Positions 1-9,094 are shown, counted from the stretch's first letter. The stretch: 64,000 nucleotides of DNA from an uncultured Pelagibacteraceae bacterium (GCA_902574525.1 CACGNQ010000001.1:62001-126000); one strand, 5' to 3'. Made by a program: numbers and translations. The notes: a model not told the origin generated them from the letters alone.

Positions 1-260
1 AATTTAAAATTAGAGTTAATGCGTTATGTCCAGGAACAATTAAGGGTGATAGAATGGTTAGGGTAGCAAAAGATAAAGCTAAACATTTAAAGATTTCAAA
101 AAAATCTATCGAGAAAGAATTCATATCTATGGCCTCTATGAACTGCTGGATTTATGAAAGTGATATTGGAAAAATGTGTAGTTTCTTAATTTCAGATGAT
201 GCTGCAAGAATCTCCGGGCAAGTAATCGGTGTAGATGGTGATGCTATTAGATTACATTAG
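1..260 (+). CDS. Short-chain dehydrogenase/reductase, C-terminal part (cut by window edge)
   Basis: The reading frame is open from base 3 and ends at a TAG at 258-260. The ORF track starts at an internal Met; upstream of it the frame reads VNALCPGTIKGDR, the conserved segment after the catalytic Tyr/Lys of SDR enzymes. The end (DDAARISGQVIGVDGD) matches the SDR C-terminus that closes the active site. It should be a cytosolic NAD(P)-dependent oxidoreductase; the substrate cannot be judged from this fragment. A hotdog thioesterase follows after 36 bases, so the two may share a transcript. The family is secure and the specificity is unknown. Confidence 0.85.
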   Translation, partial: FKIRVNALCPGTIKGDRMVRVAKDKAKHLKISKKSIEKEFISMASMNCWIYESDIGKMCSFLISDDAARISGQVIGVDGDAIRLH

Positions 261-296
261 GTCTTTGAATTATGATGATGTATTAATAAGAGTCAA

Positions 297-767
297 ATGA
301 CAATAAAGATTTCGACAGAAACAATTAAGAAAGAATGGACTGATTATAATGGTCATATGAATGTAGCATATTACATTCTTATCTTTGACCAAAATGCTGC
401 TGAAACGCTGATGACGAAACTTAATATGGGTGAAAAATCAGCTTTAGAAACTAATAAAAGTACAATGGTGGTAGAATCTCATATTACTTATAATCAAGAA
501 TTAATTGAGGGTGATGAAGTTGAATTAAATCTAATTCATTTTGATCATGATAAAAAAAGAATTCAGTACAAATTTGAGATGATACACAAAGAAAAAAAAT
601 ATTTAGCTTCTACAATTGAAGTCTTAGCTCTCTATGTTGATTTAAAGGAAAGAAAAGTTGCTGAATTTGAAGAAGAAAAAGTAAAACTAATGGCAAAATT
701 TATAAGTGAAAATAAAGAGACTTTTAAAAGCGAAAATCTTATATTTTCTAGTAAATTAAAAAAATAA
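297..767 (+). CDS. Acyl-CoA thioesterase, 4HBT hotdog family (betainyl-CoA thioesterase-like)
   Basis: This 156-aa protein has the 4HBT hotdog signature near residues 17-37 (DYNGHMNVAYY, then FDQNA), in which the Asp and the GHMN segment form the thioester-hydrolysing site. The length is normal for a single hotdog domain and no signal peptide is seen. This sequence type occurs in carnitine/betaine degradation loci as betainyl-CoA thioesterase, which frees glycine betaine. A carnitine-dehydrogenase-like gene does occur further along (10922-11860), but no BKACE cleavage enzyme is visible in the window. The family call is strong; the betainyl-CoA substrate is an inference from sequence type and from the methylamine-rich setting. 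Confidence 0.75.
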   Translation: MTIKISTETIKKEWTDYNGHMNVAYYILIFDQNAAETLMTKLNMGEKSALETNKSTMVVESHITYNQELIEGDEVELNLIHFDHDKKRIQYKFEMIHKEKKYLASTIEVLALYVDLKERKVAEFEEEKVKLMAKFISENKETFKSENLIFSSKLKK

Positions 768-808
768 TTCTATTATTTTAAAATTATACTTTTATATAGG
801 CGCAATTA

Positions 809-1756
809 ATGGAAGCTAACAATAATACAAAAGGAATTTTTCTTATTCTTTTGGGTATGGCCTTTTTTTCGGTGCAAGATGCTTTAATTAAATTTATCTA
901 CAATGATATTGCTTTATATGAGCTGTACATGGTGAGAACAATAACAGCATTTATACTGTTATTATCTTTTATGATAATTGCTAAAAAAAAAATAATTTTT
1001 AAGACTCATTTTTTATTATTAACTATTGTACGTGTAATATTTTTCTTTTTTGGTTTTAGCTTTTTTTATATTTCCCTAACATTTATGTCTCTAGCTATGG
1101 CTAATGCATTATTCTTTTCAAGTCCATTTTTTATGTCCATACTTGCAATGATATTTTTAAAAGAAAAAATTGGTATAAGAAGATGGAGCGCAATTGTTGT
1201 CGGATTTATTGGGGTATTTATTGTTTTAAATCCTGACTTTAAAGATTTTAATTTTATGAAACTCTCCCCAGTATTGTGTGCAATATTCTACGCATCGTCT
1301 ATGATCATAACAAAAATTACTTCAAAGAAAGATAATGTTTATACTCAAATGATGCATTTATATATTGGTGCGCTTTTAATAAGCCTAATATTTTATTTAA
1401 CAATGGGAAATGGAGAATTAAATAATTTTTCAGATCCAACTTTTCAATTTATTTTAAGAGAGTGGTTTGTTAACGTGAGTTATTCCTGGCCTTTTGTTAT
1501 TCTAATGGGTTTTATTGCATCAGTTTCGTTTTATTGTGTTTTTACAGCATATAGTATTGCGTCCCCATCATTGGTTTCATTATTTGAGTATTCTTTAATT
1601 ATTTGGGCAATCATCACTGGATATTTATTATTTAATGAAATGCCAAATACTAGAACATTTTTGGGAGCATTTATTATTATTGCTGCAGGGATTTATATTT
1701 ACTTTAGGGAAAAGGTGAAAGATCAAATGATTGTAACAGATACACCGAATAGATGA
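809..1756 (+). CDS. DMT-superfamily (EamA) membrane transporter
   Basis: The 315-aa protein contains about ten hydrophobic segments in two repeats, the usual EamA layout. The first half begins GIFLILLGMAFFSVQDALIK and the second begins near KLSPVLCAIFYASSMI. It is an inner-membrane carrier, usually exporting or importing small metabolites. Its ATGA stop/start overlap with the following 2OG oxygenase suggests the two are translated together, so the solute could be a substrate or product of that oxygenase. The substrate itself cannot be predicted from sequence. Confidence 0.8.
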   Translation: MEANNNTKGIFLILLGMAFFSVQDALIKFIYNDIALYELYMVRTITAFILLLSFMIIAKKKIIFKTHFLLLTIVRVIFFFFGFSFFYISLTFMSLAMANALFFSSPFFMSILAMIFLKEKIGIRRWSAIVVGFIGVFIVLNPDFKDFNFMKLSPVLCAIFYASSMIITKITSKKDNVYTQMMHLYIGALLISLIFYLTMGNGELNNFSDPTFQFILREWFVNVSYSWPFVILMGFIASVSFYCVFTAYSIASPSLVSLFEYSLIIWAIITGYLLFNEMPNTRTFLGAFIIIAAGIYIYFREKVKDQMIVTDTPNR

Positions 1757-2712
1757 AAAGAAATTATATTCCAACAATTGATATATCTTCACTAACTAAA
1801 AGTAATTTTAAATCAAAAAAATCAATTCAAACTATTAAACAAATTGAAAAAGCTTGTAAAAAAATCGGCTTCTTCCAGGTAACTGGCCATGGAATAAAAA
1901 TTAATAAAGTTTCTGAAGTAGGACAAAAATTTTTTAAATTACCATTAAAAAATAAAATTAAATTAGCACCAAAAAAATGGAATAAATTAAGTAAAAATAT
2001 ATATAGGGGATATTTTCCAAGTGATGTAAATGGAAAAGAAGGTTTAGATATTGGTGATTTAAAAGTTACTAAAAAAATTTCAAAAAATATTTCAAATCAA
2101 TATATAGAATATTTAAATTTGAATAAATCATTTGATAAAAAATCAATAAAAACACTATCGAATTACTTTGATAATATTTATTTATTAAGCGAACAACTTT
2201 TCAAAAGCTTAATAATATTAAATAAAAAAAACCATATTTTATCAAAGCAAGCTTTTTCAAGAATCAAAACTTTAAGTACATTAAGATTCAATTATTATAC
2301 TAATCAAAAAAAACCTGTGGAGATCTCAAAACAAGACGGGGTAGCATTGGGATGTGAAACTCACGTCGACAGTGGTATTTTTACTGTTCTCTATCAAGAT
2401 CAGATAGGAGGATTACAAGTACAAAATAGAAAAAATAAAAAATGGTATAATGTTCCATTTAATAAAAATGCTTTAGTTGTAAATACAGGAAGAGCGTTGG
2501 AATATTTAACTAACGGAAAATTGAAAGCAACTAATCATAGGGTGCTTTGGAATAAAAAGAAAAGAATGTCTATTCCATTCTTTTTTGAACCCTCTTATGA
2601 CTTTAAAATGCATGATTCCTTTTTTAAGAAAAAACCATCATTAAATCTTGGTCAAAGTTATGAACAATTTCTTAATAATTCATTAAAAAAATTTGTTGAA
2701 TATCAAAGATAA
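1753..2712 (+). CDS. 2-oxoglutarate/Fe(II)-dependent oxygenase, isopenicillin N synthase-like
   Basis: The 319-aa protein has an N-terminal DIOX_N-type region (IPTIDISSL near residue 6 and GFFQVTGHGI near 40) and a catalytic jelly-roll. The first two iron ligands are seen as HVD (about residue 204) and the distal His in ATNHRVLW. The 2OG-anchoring Arg-x-Ser is seen in KRMSIPFFFEP. It would hydroxylate or desaturate a small molecule in the cytosol using O2 and 2-oxoglutarate. It overlaps the DMT transporter by 4 nt. The iron facial triad is complete, so an active enzyme is likely; the substrate is unknown. Confidence 0.8.
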   Translation: MKRNYIPTIDISSLTKSNFKSKKSIQTIKQIEKACKKIGFFQVTGHGIKINKVSEVGQKFFKLPLKNKIKLAPKKWNKLSKNIYRGYFPSDVNGKEGLDIGDLKVTKKISKNISNQYIEYLNLNKSFDKKSIKTLSNYFDNIYLLSEQLFKSLIILNKKNHILSKQAFSRIKTLSTLRFNYYTNQKKPVEISKQDGVALGCETHVDSGIFTVLYQDQIGGLQVQNRKNKKWYNVPFNKNALVVNTGRALEYLTNGKLKATNHRVLWNKKKRMSIPFFFEPSYDFKMHDSFFKKKPSLNLGQSYEQFLNNSLKKFVEYQR

Positions 2713-2732
2713 TAATAATATTGTTATTTAAA

Positions 2733-2790
2733 AGCGATACATAACTCATCGTTTTGCTCAAAGCATTCGAAAGTGGGATCGGTCGTCTTT
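2733..2790 (+). promoter_or_regulatory. Possible structured leader or operator upstream of the monooxygenase module
   Basis: Inside the 103-base gap before 2816, bases 2733-2790 are clearly richer in G and C than the flanks. They contain short self-complementary pieces, for example TGCTCAAAGCA, which can fold with a CAA loop. The segment precedes a strong AAAGGAGG ribosome site at 2803-2810. I cannot match it to a known riboswitch family. It could be a leader RNA, an operator with promoter, or chance. Confidence 0.25.
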
Positions 2791-2815
2791 AAATTAGTTT
2801 TTAAAGGAGGCTTTT

Positions 2816-3985
2816 ATGAAGTTTGGATATTTTTGCAATACAACTAATTGGACACACAAACCTTACGATAAACTTCTAGATGAAACTAGAGAAATCACTG
2901 AGTATTGTGATAAGAGCAACTGGAATTCAATATGGTATACCGAACATCACTTTAATCATGAAGGAATGGAGTCTTTGACAAACCCTTTAATGATGGGAGT
3001 TGATGCTGCAGCTAGAACACAAAATATAAGAATAGGCCAAGCTTGTAATGTGATTACTTTTCACAACCCAATTAGAATGGCTGAAGACATCGCTCTACTT
3101 GACCAGTTATCTAAAGGTCGAGTTGAAATTGGAATTGGAAGAGGAATCTACGGAAGAGAAGCAATCAATTTAAACAAAGAAGCAGATATGAAAGATCAAG
3201 CGAAGAATTTTAGATTGTTTGAAGAAACACTTACAATTCTAAAAAAAGCTTGGAAAGAAAAATTTTTTAATCATAAAGGAGAATTTTATACTTATCCTGC
3301 TCCTAATTATGTTTGGCAACATGATATGAGCCCGCCAAATAAAGATTTAGTTAACATTGAAACAAACGTAATGGAAAACATAAGTGTTTTACCAAAACCT
3401 TACCAAAAACCATATCCTGCAATACATCAAGTGGTAGATGGAATTAGATCTATTGAATGGGCTGCTGCGCAAGGTTTAAATATTATAATGTGGATACCAA
3501 CTGTTAAGGCTTTAAAAATTAAATTTGAAGCTTTTAAAAATGCAAAATCAGAAGCAGAAAAAAGAAATGTCCCGATGGGTGAAAGCATCTCACTTGTAAG
3601 AGACATGTTTGTTGCAGATACAATGGAAGAAGCAAAAGAAAAAGCTGGGGAACACATGGTAAACTATATGAGATGGGTTTGTCACTGGAGAGGTCTTGGC
3701 AATCACATGGATCCGGACGAAGAATTACCAGTAACAAAAGGTAAATTAGACTTGCTGAGTTATGACTTTTTACACAAAAGAAATATGCTTTTTGGAACAC
3801 CTGAATACGTAATTGATAAAATACATGAGCTTAAATCTGAATTAAATTTACAAAACTTACAAGTATGGTCAAACTTTCCAGGGGTAAAACATGAAGACTG
3901 TATGAAAAGTATAAAATTATTTACAGAAAAAGTAATGCCCCACTTCAAAGATAATACAAAAGAAGAAGTTAAAAAAGTTTCGTGA
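2816..3985 (+). CDS. LLM-class flavin-dependent monooxygenase (bacterial luciferase-like)
   Basis: The 389-aa protein has the luciferase-like TIM-barrel hallmarks: WYTEHHFNHEG near residue 42, a central strand with RIGQACNVITFHNPIRMAED, and KGRVEIGIGRGIY near residue 100. Members use FMNH2 and O2 to oxygenate small substrates or split C-S, C-N or C-C bonds. A strong AAAGGAGG Shine-Dalgarno sits 5 nt before the ATG, making this the likely first gene of a five-gene transcript (ThDP enzyme, AA_synth protein, hydrolase, ALDH). It overlaps the next gene by 4 nt (GTGA). No dedicated flavin reductase lies in the module; the flavodoxin-fold protein at 8525-9094 is on the other strand. The substrate is unknown. 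Confidence 0.85.
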   Translation: MKFGYFCNTTNWTHKPYDKLLDETREITEYCDKSNWNSIWYTEHHFNHEGMESLTNPLMMGVDAAARTQNIRIGQACNVITFHNPIRMAEDIALLDQLSKGRVEIGIGRGIYGREAINLNKEADMKDQAKNFRLFEETLTILKKAWKEKFFNHKGEFYTYPAPNYVWQHDMSPPNKDLVNIETNVMENISVLPKPYQKPYPAIHQVVDGIRSIEWAAAQGLNIIMWIPTVKALKIKFEAFKNAKSEAEKRNVPMGESISLVRDMFVADTMEEAKEKAGEHMVNYMRWVCHWRGLGNHMDPDEELPVTKGKLDLLSYDFLHKRNMLFGTPEYVIDKIHELKSELNLQNLQVWSNFPGVKHEDCMKSIKLFTEKVMPHFKDNTKEEVKKVS

Positions 3986-5682
3986 ATAAATCAAAAAAGG
4001 TTTTAAGTGGTGGCCAAGCTGCCGTTCGTTCATTAAAGAAAGAAAAAGTCAAACATGTCTTCGGTCTTATTGGTTCAGCTACAATGGAGATGTTTGATGC
4101 ACTTTATCATGAGAAAAAAATAAAATTTATTGGAGTAAGGGATGAAAGAACAGGAACACATATGGCGGACGGTTACGCAAGAGCTTCAAACAATCCTGGA
4201 GTAATCCTAGCAGGTCAAAATGGACCTGGCGCAACAAATTTAGTAACAGGAATAGCACAAGCTAAAGCAGCGTTCTCACCAGTAATTGCCTTAGCTGGAT
4301 CATATTCTACTAATGATAAAATGGAAGATGCTTTTCAAGGTCTTGATCAACAGTCACTATTTAAACCAATCACAAAAAAAACTTGGACAGTTAATAAAGT
4401 TAAACAAATTCCCAAAGTTTTAAGTAGTGCATTCAAACTATCTATGACACCAAGAAGAGGACCTGTATGTGTAAATTTACCAAGAAATATTCTTGCAGAA
4501 AATTCAAAATTTGAGATCGATGAAAATATTAAGTCTTTCGAAAATGAGAATAAATCAAAAGGAAAAGTGTCTCAAATTAAAAAAGCTGTCAGTATTATTT
4601 TAAAATCTAAAAAACCAGTCATTGTGGCTGGTGGCGGAATAAAGTATACGAGCAAACACCAAGATGTAATTAATCTTGCTGAACTTTTAAATATTCCAAT
4701 TGTGACTGCTGCTGGACATGGCGATGCTATTCCTTTTTATCATAAATTGAATGCAGGTCAGATGGGTCCAAGAGGGAATCCTGTTGCTTCTAGACTAGTA
4801 AAAGAGGCTGACATGATTTTAGCTCTTGGTACTAGGCTTGGTTTTAATTCAACTTTTTATTCTTATGACAATATAAGTAAAAAAGCTAAAATAATTCAAG
4901 TTGAACTTGAAAGATCAATGTTGGGTAGATACTTTAAAATTGCTATTGGGATCTGTGGTGATGCTTCAACAGTAACAAATCAAATCTTTAAAGAAATTAA
5001 AAATCAAAAGCTTTTATCATCAGCTAATTCTTGGACAAATAAATATCTAAATGAGAGAGTAAAATATTTAAAAAATAGAGATATAGGAAAAGAAATTGAC
5101 CATTTTCCTATTCGGCCAACTGGTTTATTCAAAAAATTACGAAGTGTTTTACCTGCAAACGCAGCTATTACACTTGATGCAGGTACATTGTGCCTGCAGG
5201 CAACTGATGCGCTTCAATATAATGACCCTCCATCATTATTTACTCCATTAGATTTTGGATTAGTTGGATTTTCTTTTGCATGTGGACTAGGCGTAAAAGT
5301 TGCAAGACCAGATAGAACAGTTGTTAGTTTGATGGGTGATGGAGGTTTTGGTATGACAATTTCAGAACTAAGTACAGCTGTTGAATATGGAATTAACACT
5401 ACAACAATTGTAATGAACAATAAAAGTTGGGGTGCTGAAAAAGCTTACCAAAAAGATTTTTACGGCAAAAGGTATTTAGGAGCAGACATAGAAAGTCCTT
5501 CTTTCGATAAAGTTGCAGAACTTTATGGAGCAAAAGGTTTTAAGGTAAAAAGAGTTTCAGAAATTACTGATGCGGTAGAAGCAGCAATTAAATCAAATAA
5601 ACCTTCGGTCATTGATGTTGATGTTGATCCTAAAGCGTTATACAGTTTTAGAAGAGATAGCTTTAAACACAGGACTAAATAA
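3982..5682 (+). CDS. Thiamine-diphosphate-dependent enzyme of the acetolactate synthase family
   Basis: The 566-aa protein has the three-domain ThDP layout. The PYR domain carries the cofactor-activating Glu (about residue 55, VRDERTGTHMADGYAR) and the segment GQNGPGATN. The central domain begins near KKPVIVAGGGI. The PP domain has the metal/diphosphate motif GDGGFGMTISEL...NNKSWG around residue 452. It starts at GTG inside the stop of the monooxygenase gene and abuts the AA_synth gene. Similar sequences are annotated as acetolactate synthase, sulfoacetaldehyde acetyltransferase or oxalyl/2-hydroxyacyl-CoA lyases. The catabolic neighbours argue against branched-chain amino acid synthesis, and no regulatory subunit is present. 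The exact reaction is unknown. Confidence 0.8.
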   Translation: MNKSKKVLSGGQAAVRSLKKEKVKHVFGLIGSATMEMFDALYHEKKIKFIGVRDERTGTHMADGYARASNNPGVILAGQNGPGATNLVTGIAQAKAAFSPVIALAGSYSTNDKMEDAFQGLDQQSLFKPITKKTWTVNKVKQIPKVLSSAFKLSMTPRRGPVCVNLPRNILAENSKFEIDENIKSFENENKSKGKVSQIKKAVSIILKSKKPVIVAGGGIKYTSKHQDVINLAELLNIPIVTAAGHGDAIPFYHKLNAGQMGPRGNPVASRLVKEADMILALGTRLGFNSTFYSYDNISKKAKIIQVELERSMLGRYFKIAIGICGDASTVTNQIFKEIKNQKLLSSANSWTNKYLNERVKYLKNRDIGKEIDHFPIRPTGLFKKLRSVLPANAAITLDAGTLCLQATDALQYNDPPSLFTPLDFGLVGFSFACGLGVKVARPDRTVVSLMGDGGFGMTISELSTAVEYGINTTTIVMNNKSWGAEKAYQKDFYGKRYLGADIESPSFDKVAELYGAKGFKVKRVSEITDAVEAAIKSNKPSVIDVDVDPKALYSFRRDSFKHRTK

Positions 5683-6269
5683 TGAAATTAGAATTAAGAA
5701 AGTTTACGAAGTTTGTAGACAAAACTTTTATAGAGGGAGGAAAAGAAGCAAAAAATCCTGTATTATTAGTTTCTGTTGCGGCTGTTTTTAAAAATCCTTG
5801 GGATGGTCAAGGATTCGTTGAAGATTTAAAACCTACAATTTTAGATTTAGCTCCTAAGCTCGGAGACATGTTGGTGCCAGAATTAATAAAAGAAATTGGC
5901 GCCCCGGATAAAATATTAGCATATGGAAAAGCAGGTGTTGTAGGATTGAATGGTGAGATTGAACATGCTTCAGCATTTATTCATACTTTAAGATTTGGAA
6001 ATAAATTTAGAGATGCGGTGGGTGGAACATCTTATTTAAGTTTTACTAACACACGAGGACCTGCGGGATCTAAAATTTCTATACCTATGATGCACAAAAC
6101 AGACTCTGGATTAAGACCTTATTATTTAACGCATGAATTTACCATTCACGATGCTCCATTTGATAATGAAATAGTGATTGCAATTGGAGGAGCTTCGAGT
6201 GGAAGAGCTCATGCAAGAACTGGGGATAGATATCAAGATATGAAAGAGATGGGCATTGAACCCAAATAA
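5682..6269 (+). CDS. AA_synth / DUF1185 family protein
   Basis: This 195-aa protein resembles the amino acid synthesis (AA_synth, DUF1185) family, with GKAGVVGLNGEIEHASAFIH near residues 84-103 and a conserved IGGASSGRAHARTGDR near the end. The family name is historical; the biochemical role is not established to my knowledge. No transmembrane or signal segments are seen. It shares one base with the ThDP gene stop and precedes the hydrolase by 5 nt, so it belongs to the same module. Its place between a ThDP enzyme and a hydrolase suggests it handles an intermediate of that pathway, which is inference only. Confidence 0.7.
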   Translation: MKLELRKFTKFVDKTFIEGGKEAKNPVLLVSVAAVFKNPWDGQGFVEDLKPTILDLAPKLGDMLVPELIKEIGAPDKILAYGKAGVVGLNGEIEHASAFIHTLRFGNKFRDAVGGTSYLSFTNTRGPAGSKISIPMMHKTDSGLRPYYLTHEFTIHDAPFDNEIVIAIGGASSGRAHARTGDRYQDMKEMGIEPK

Positions 6270-6274
6270 TTTAA

Positions 6275-7048
6275 ATGATCAATGCTTTTGATTCTAAAGG
6301 TACTTATTATCAATTAAATAAAAAAAAAGAATTACCTATTGTTTTAATTCACGGTGTTGGCCTTGATCACGAAATATGGGAATATCAATTTGATTCTTTT
6401 GAAAATACGGTCCTTACTTACGATATTCTAGGTCACGGAAAAACACCTCTTGGAGCTGGACGAATAACGTTTGATGATTTTTCTGCACAACTTATTAACC
6501 TAATTGATGAGCTTGATATTGGAAAAATTCATTTAGTAGGTTTTTCAATTGGATCTCTAATTGCAAGAAATTTTGCAACAAAACATAATGATAGATTGCA
6601 AACATTAACTTTACTTAGTTCTATATTTAAAAGATCTAATCAACAACAAAAGATAGTTAATGACAGATTTGAAAAATCAAAAAATAGTAGCAAGATGTCA
6701 AACGATGCACTGGTAAGATGGTTTACAGAAGATTACCTAAAAAAAAATCAAGAAAGATCTGAATGGATTAGTTCAATATTAAGTAGAAATAATATGAAAA
6801 ATTTTAATAAAATTTATGAACTATTTGTAAAACATAAAGACGATGAAGATTTTAAAAAAATAAAAACTGAAACTTTAGTTATGACTGGAGAAGAAGACGT
6901 TGGGTCGACTCCAGAGATGTCAAAAAACCTAAGTAAAGTAATTAAAAATTCCAAATTAAAAATAATACCTAAAGGAAAACATCTGTGTAGTATTGAATGT
7001 GCAGATGATGTAAATAACGCTATTAAAGAACATATAAAAAATGACTAA
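6275..7048 (+). CDS. Alpha/beta-fold hydrolase
   Basis: The 257-aa protein has an oxyanion-hole HGVG (residues 26-29) and a nucleophile elbow GFSIG with the catalytic Ser at about 91. An acid lies in the TGEEDVG region, and the terminal His is in GKHLCSIE at about residue 235. The length and layout fit 3-oxoadipate enol-lactonase/carboxylesterase-type cytosolic hydrolases. It overlaps the ALDH start by 8 nt, the pattern of coupled translation. In the module it probably hydrolyses an ester, lactone or C-C bond of an oxygenated intermediate. Confidence 0.8.
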   Translation: MINAFDSKGTYYQLNKKKELPIVLIHGVGLDHEIWEYQFDSFENTVLTYDILGHGKTPLGAGRITFDDFSAQLINLIDELDIGKIHLVGFSIGSLIARNFATKHNDRLQTLTLLSSIFKRSNQQQKIVNDRFEKSKNSSKMSNDALVRWFTEDYLKKNQERSEWISSILSRNNMKNFNKIYELFVKHKDDEDFKKIKTETLVMTGEEDVGSTPEMSKNLSKVIKNSKLKIIPKGKHLCSIECADDVNNAIKEHIKND

Positions 7049-8522
7049 ATTAAAACAGTATAAAATGTTTATTGATGGGGAATGGGTAAAATCTGAATCA
7101 AAAAAAACTTTTGAAACTTTAAATCCAGAAAATAATAAGCCATGGGCTGTAGTCCCAGAAGCAAGTGCAAGTGATGTTGATAGAGCAGTAAAAGCAGCAC
7201 AAAAAGCATTTGAGGGAGAGTGGCCAAAATTATTGCCAAGAGAAAGAGGAAAATATTTAAGAGCAATTGGAAATAAATTGAGAGAAAATGCTAAATTGCT
7301 TGGTGAAATTGAAACAATAGATACTGGAAAACTTTTTAGAGAAACAAATAAACAAGCAAACTATATTGCAGAATATTATGATTATTACGCTGGTTTGGCT
7401 GACAAAGTTGAAGGCACAGTTTTACCAATAGATAAACCAAATATTCAAGCTATGACAACAAGAATACCTATTGGTGTTATTGCTGCAATAGTGCCTTGGA
7501 ATTCACAAATGTTTTTAACGGCTACAAAGTTAGCTCCTGCATTAGCTATGGGAAACACAGTTGTAATAAAATGTTCTGAATTAGCACCAGCTGTTATGTT
7601 TGAATTCGCAAAACTAATAGAGGAAACTGGCATACCTAAGGGAGTGGTAAACGTTATTACTGGATTTGGAGATCCTTGTGGAAAAGCTCTAACATCTCAT
7701 AATTTGGTAGAGAAAATTGCTTTTACTGGTGGTCCAGAAACAGCAAGACATATTATAAAAAATTCATCTGAAAACTTATCAGAAGTTAGTTTAGAACTAG
7801 GAGGAAAAAGTCCAGTAGCTGTTTTTGATGATGCAAACCAAGAAAGTGCAATAAATGGAATTACTGCAGGAATTTTTGGTGCAACTGGTCAAAGTTGTAT
7901 TGCAGGATCTCGACTTTATATACAGCAAGGTATTTATAATGAATTTTTAGATAAACTAGTTAAGAGAGCAGAAAAAATAAAAATTGGAGCTCCAATGGAT
8001 CCTGAAACCGAAATGGGACCATTAAGTAATTTTAAACAATTAGAAATAATAGAAAAAAATATTAAATTAACTGTTGAACAAGGTGGTAAAATTAAATTCG
8101 GTGGTAAAAGACATCCTTTCTCAAATGAGGGTTATTATTTTCCTCCTACAATAATAGAATGTGATAATCACAATTTACCTGTAGCAGAGAATGAACTTTT
8201 TGGTCCAGTTCTTTCAGTAATGAAGTTTGAAAGTGAAGAAGAAGTAATTAAAAAAATGAATGATAATCAATATGGATTATCTTCTGGAGTATTTTCCTCA
8301 GATTTTTCAAGAGCATTAAGAGTTTCAAATGCTATTAGAGCTGGAATAACATTTGTTAATACCTATAGATTAATTTCACCTTCTGCACCTTTTGGAGGAA
8401 TAAAAGATAGTGGATATGGCAAGGAAGCAGGAATTGATTCTATTAAAGACTATACTAGGGTAAAGACTACTTGGCTCAATACTTCTGATGAACCAATGAA
8501 AGATCCTTTTACCATTGGCTAG
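7041..8522 (+). CDS. NAD(P)-dependent aldehyde dehydrogenase
   Basis: The 493-aa protein is full length for the ALDH family. The catalytic Cys is near residue 286 (GATGQSCIAGSR) and the general-base Glu near 252 (LELGGKSP). The NAD-binding segments PWNSQM and FTGGPETA and the terminal KDYTRVKT are present. It oxidises an aldehyde to its acid in the cytosol. It is the last gene of the five-gene module and ends 2 nt from the convergent gene at 8525. Logic suggests it consumes an aldehyde released by the monooxygenase or ThDP enzyme. It resembles broad-specificity betaine/benzaldehyde-type ALDHs, and the substrate cannot be fixed. Confidence 0.88.
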   Translation: MTKLKQYKMFIDGEWVKSESKKTFETLNPENNKPWAVVPEASASDVDRAVKAAQKAFEGEWPKLLPRERGKYLRAIGNKLRENAKLLGEIETIDTGKLFRETNKQANYIAEYYDYYAGLADKVEGTVLPIDKPNIQAMTTRIPIGVIAAIVPWNSQMFLTATKLAPALAMGNTVVIKCSELAPAVMFEFAKLIEETGIPKGVVNVITGFGDPCGKALTSHNLVEKIAFTGGPETARHIIKNSSENLSEVSLELGGKSPVAVFDDANQESAINGITAGIFGATGQSCIAGSRLYIQQGIYNEFLDKLVKRAEKIKIGAPMDPETEMGPLSNFKQLEIIEKNIKLTVEQGGKIKFGGKRHPFSNEGYYFPPTIIECDNHNLPVAENELFGPVLSVMKFESEEEVIKKMNDNQYGLSSGVFSSDFSRALRVSNAIRAGITFVNTYRLISPSAPFGGIKDSGYGKEAGIDSIKDYTRVKTTWLNTSDEPMKDPFTIG

Positions 8523-8524
8523 AA

Positions 8525-9094
8525 CTACAAACCAATAGCTAATTTTTCTACATCTCTTAAAAACTTTTTTCTTTTTCCATCAGAAACGAATGGGACAGCA
8601 AAAAATCTTTTGTAAACTACATCTCTTATTCCACAAATATTAAATACGCCTCTCCTTAATCTTTTTGTAGGCATATTTAAAAAGAAAGTTTTAATTGCAA
8701 ACTGTGGTGATCCATAAGTACAGAAAACAATAGCTTTTTTCCCTTTTAAATTGCCAACTGGATAACCATAATTACCAAAAATTTTTTTAAATGAAAATGC
8801 CCATGGTGGAGTCATAACTCTATCTATCCACCCCTCCACTATTGCTGGCATTCTAAAATTCCAAATTGGAGCAACTAAAACAATTATATCACAATTCTCT
8901 ATCCTTTTTTGATGATCCAAAACTGTTTTGTCTGGTTTTTCTCCTGTAAAAACTGGATCAAATTTCTCTTTATATAAGTCCACACAATCAACCTCGTGGC
9001 CATTCTCTTTAACTTTTTCAATAAAAGTATTTTTAATTGCTGCATTAAAAGACTTATCATTATAATGACCATAGACTAAAAAAATTTTTTTCAT
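8525..9094 (-). CDS. Flavodoxin-fold NAD(P)H-dependent oxidoreductase (NQO/KefF-like)
   Basis: The track begins at an upstream TTG (9103). The ATG at 9094 is the better start because it forms an ATGA overlap with the msrA stop, giving MKKIFLVYGHYND. The roughly 189-aa protein has the NQO-type fold, with VLVAPIWNFRMPAIVEGWIDRV near residue 75 and FCTYGSPQ near 125 as FMN-contacting parts. Such proteins reduce quinones or flavins with NAD(P)H. It closes a seven-gene run of - strand genes and lies convergent to the ALDH. It could supply reduced flavin to the luciferase-like enzyme, but the opposite strand makes that speculative. Confidence 0.8.
   Translation of the reverse strand: MKKIFLVYGHYNDKSFNAAIKNTFIEKVKENGHEVDCVDLYKEKFDPVFTGEKPDKTVLDHQKRIENCDIIVLVAPIWNFRMPAIVEGWIDRVMTPPWAFSFKKIFGNYGYPVGNLKGKKAIVFCTYGSPQFAIKTFFLNMPTKRLRRGVFNICGIRDVVYKRFFAVPFVSDGKRKKFLRDVEKLAIGL

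Noticed and set aside
3982-5682. Acetolactate synthase large subunit (ilvB)
   Set aside because: No small regulatory subunit or ilv genes nearby, and the operon is catabolic in content.
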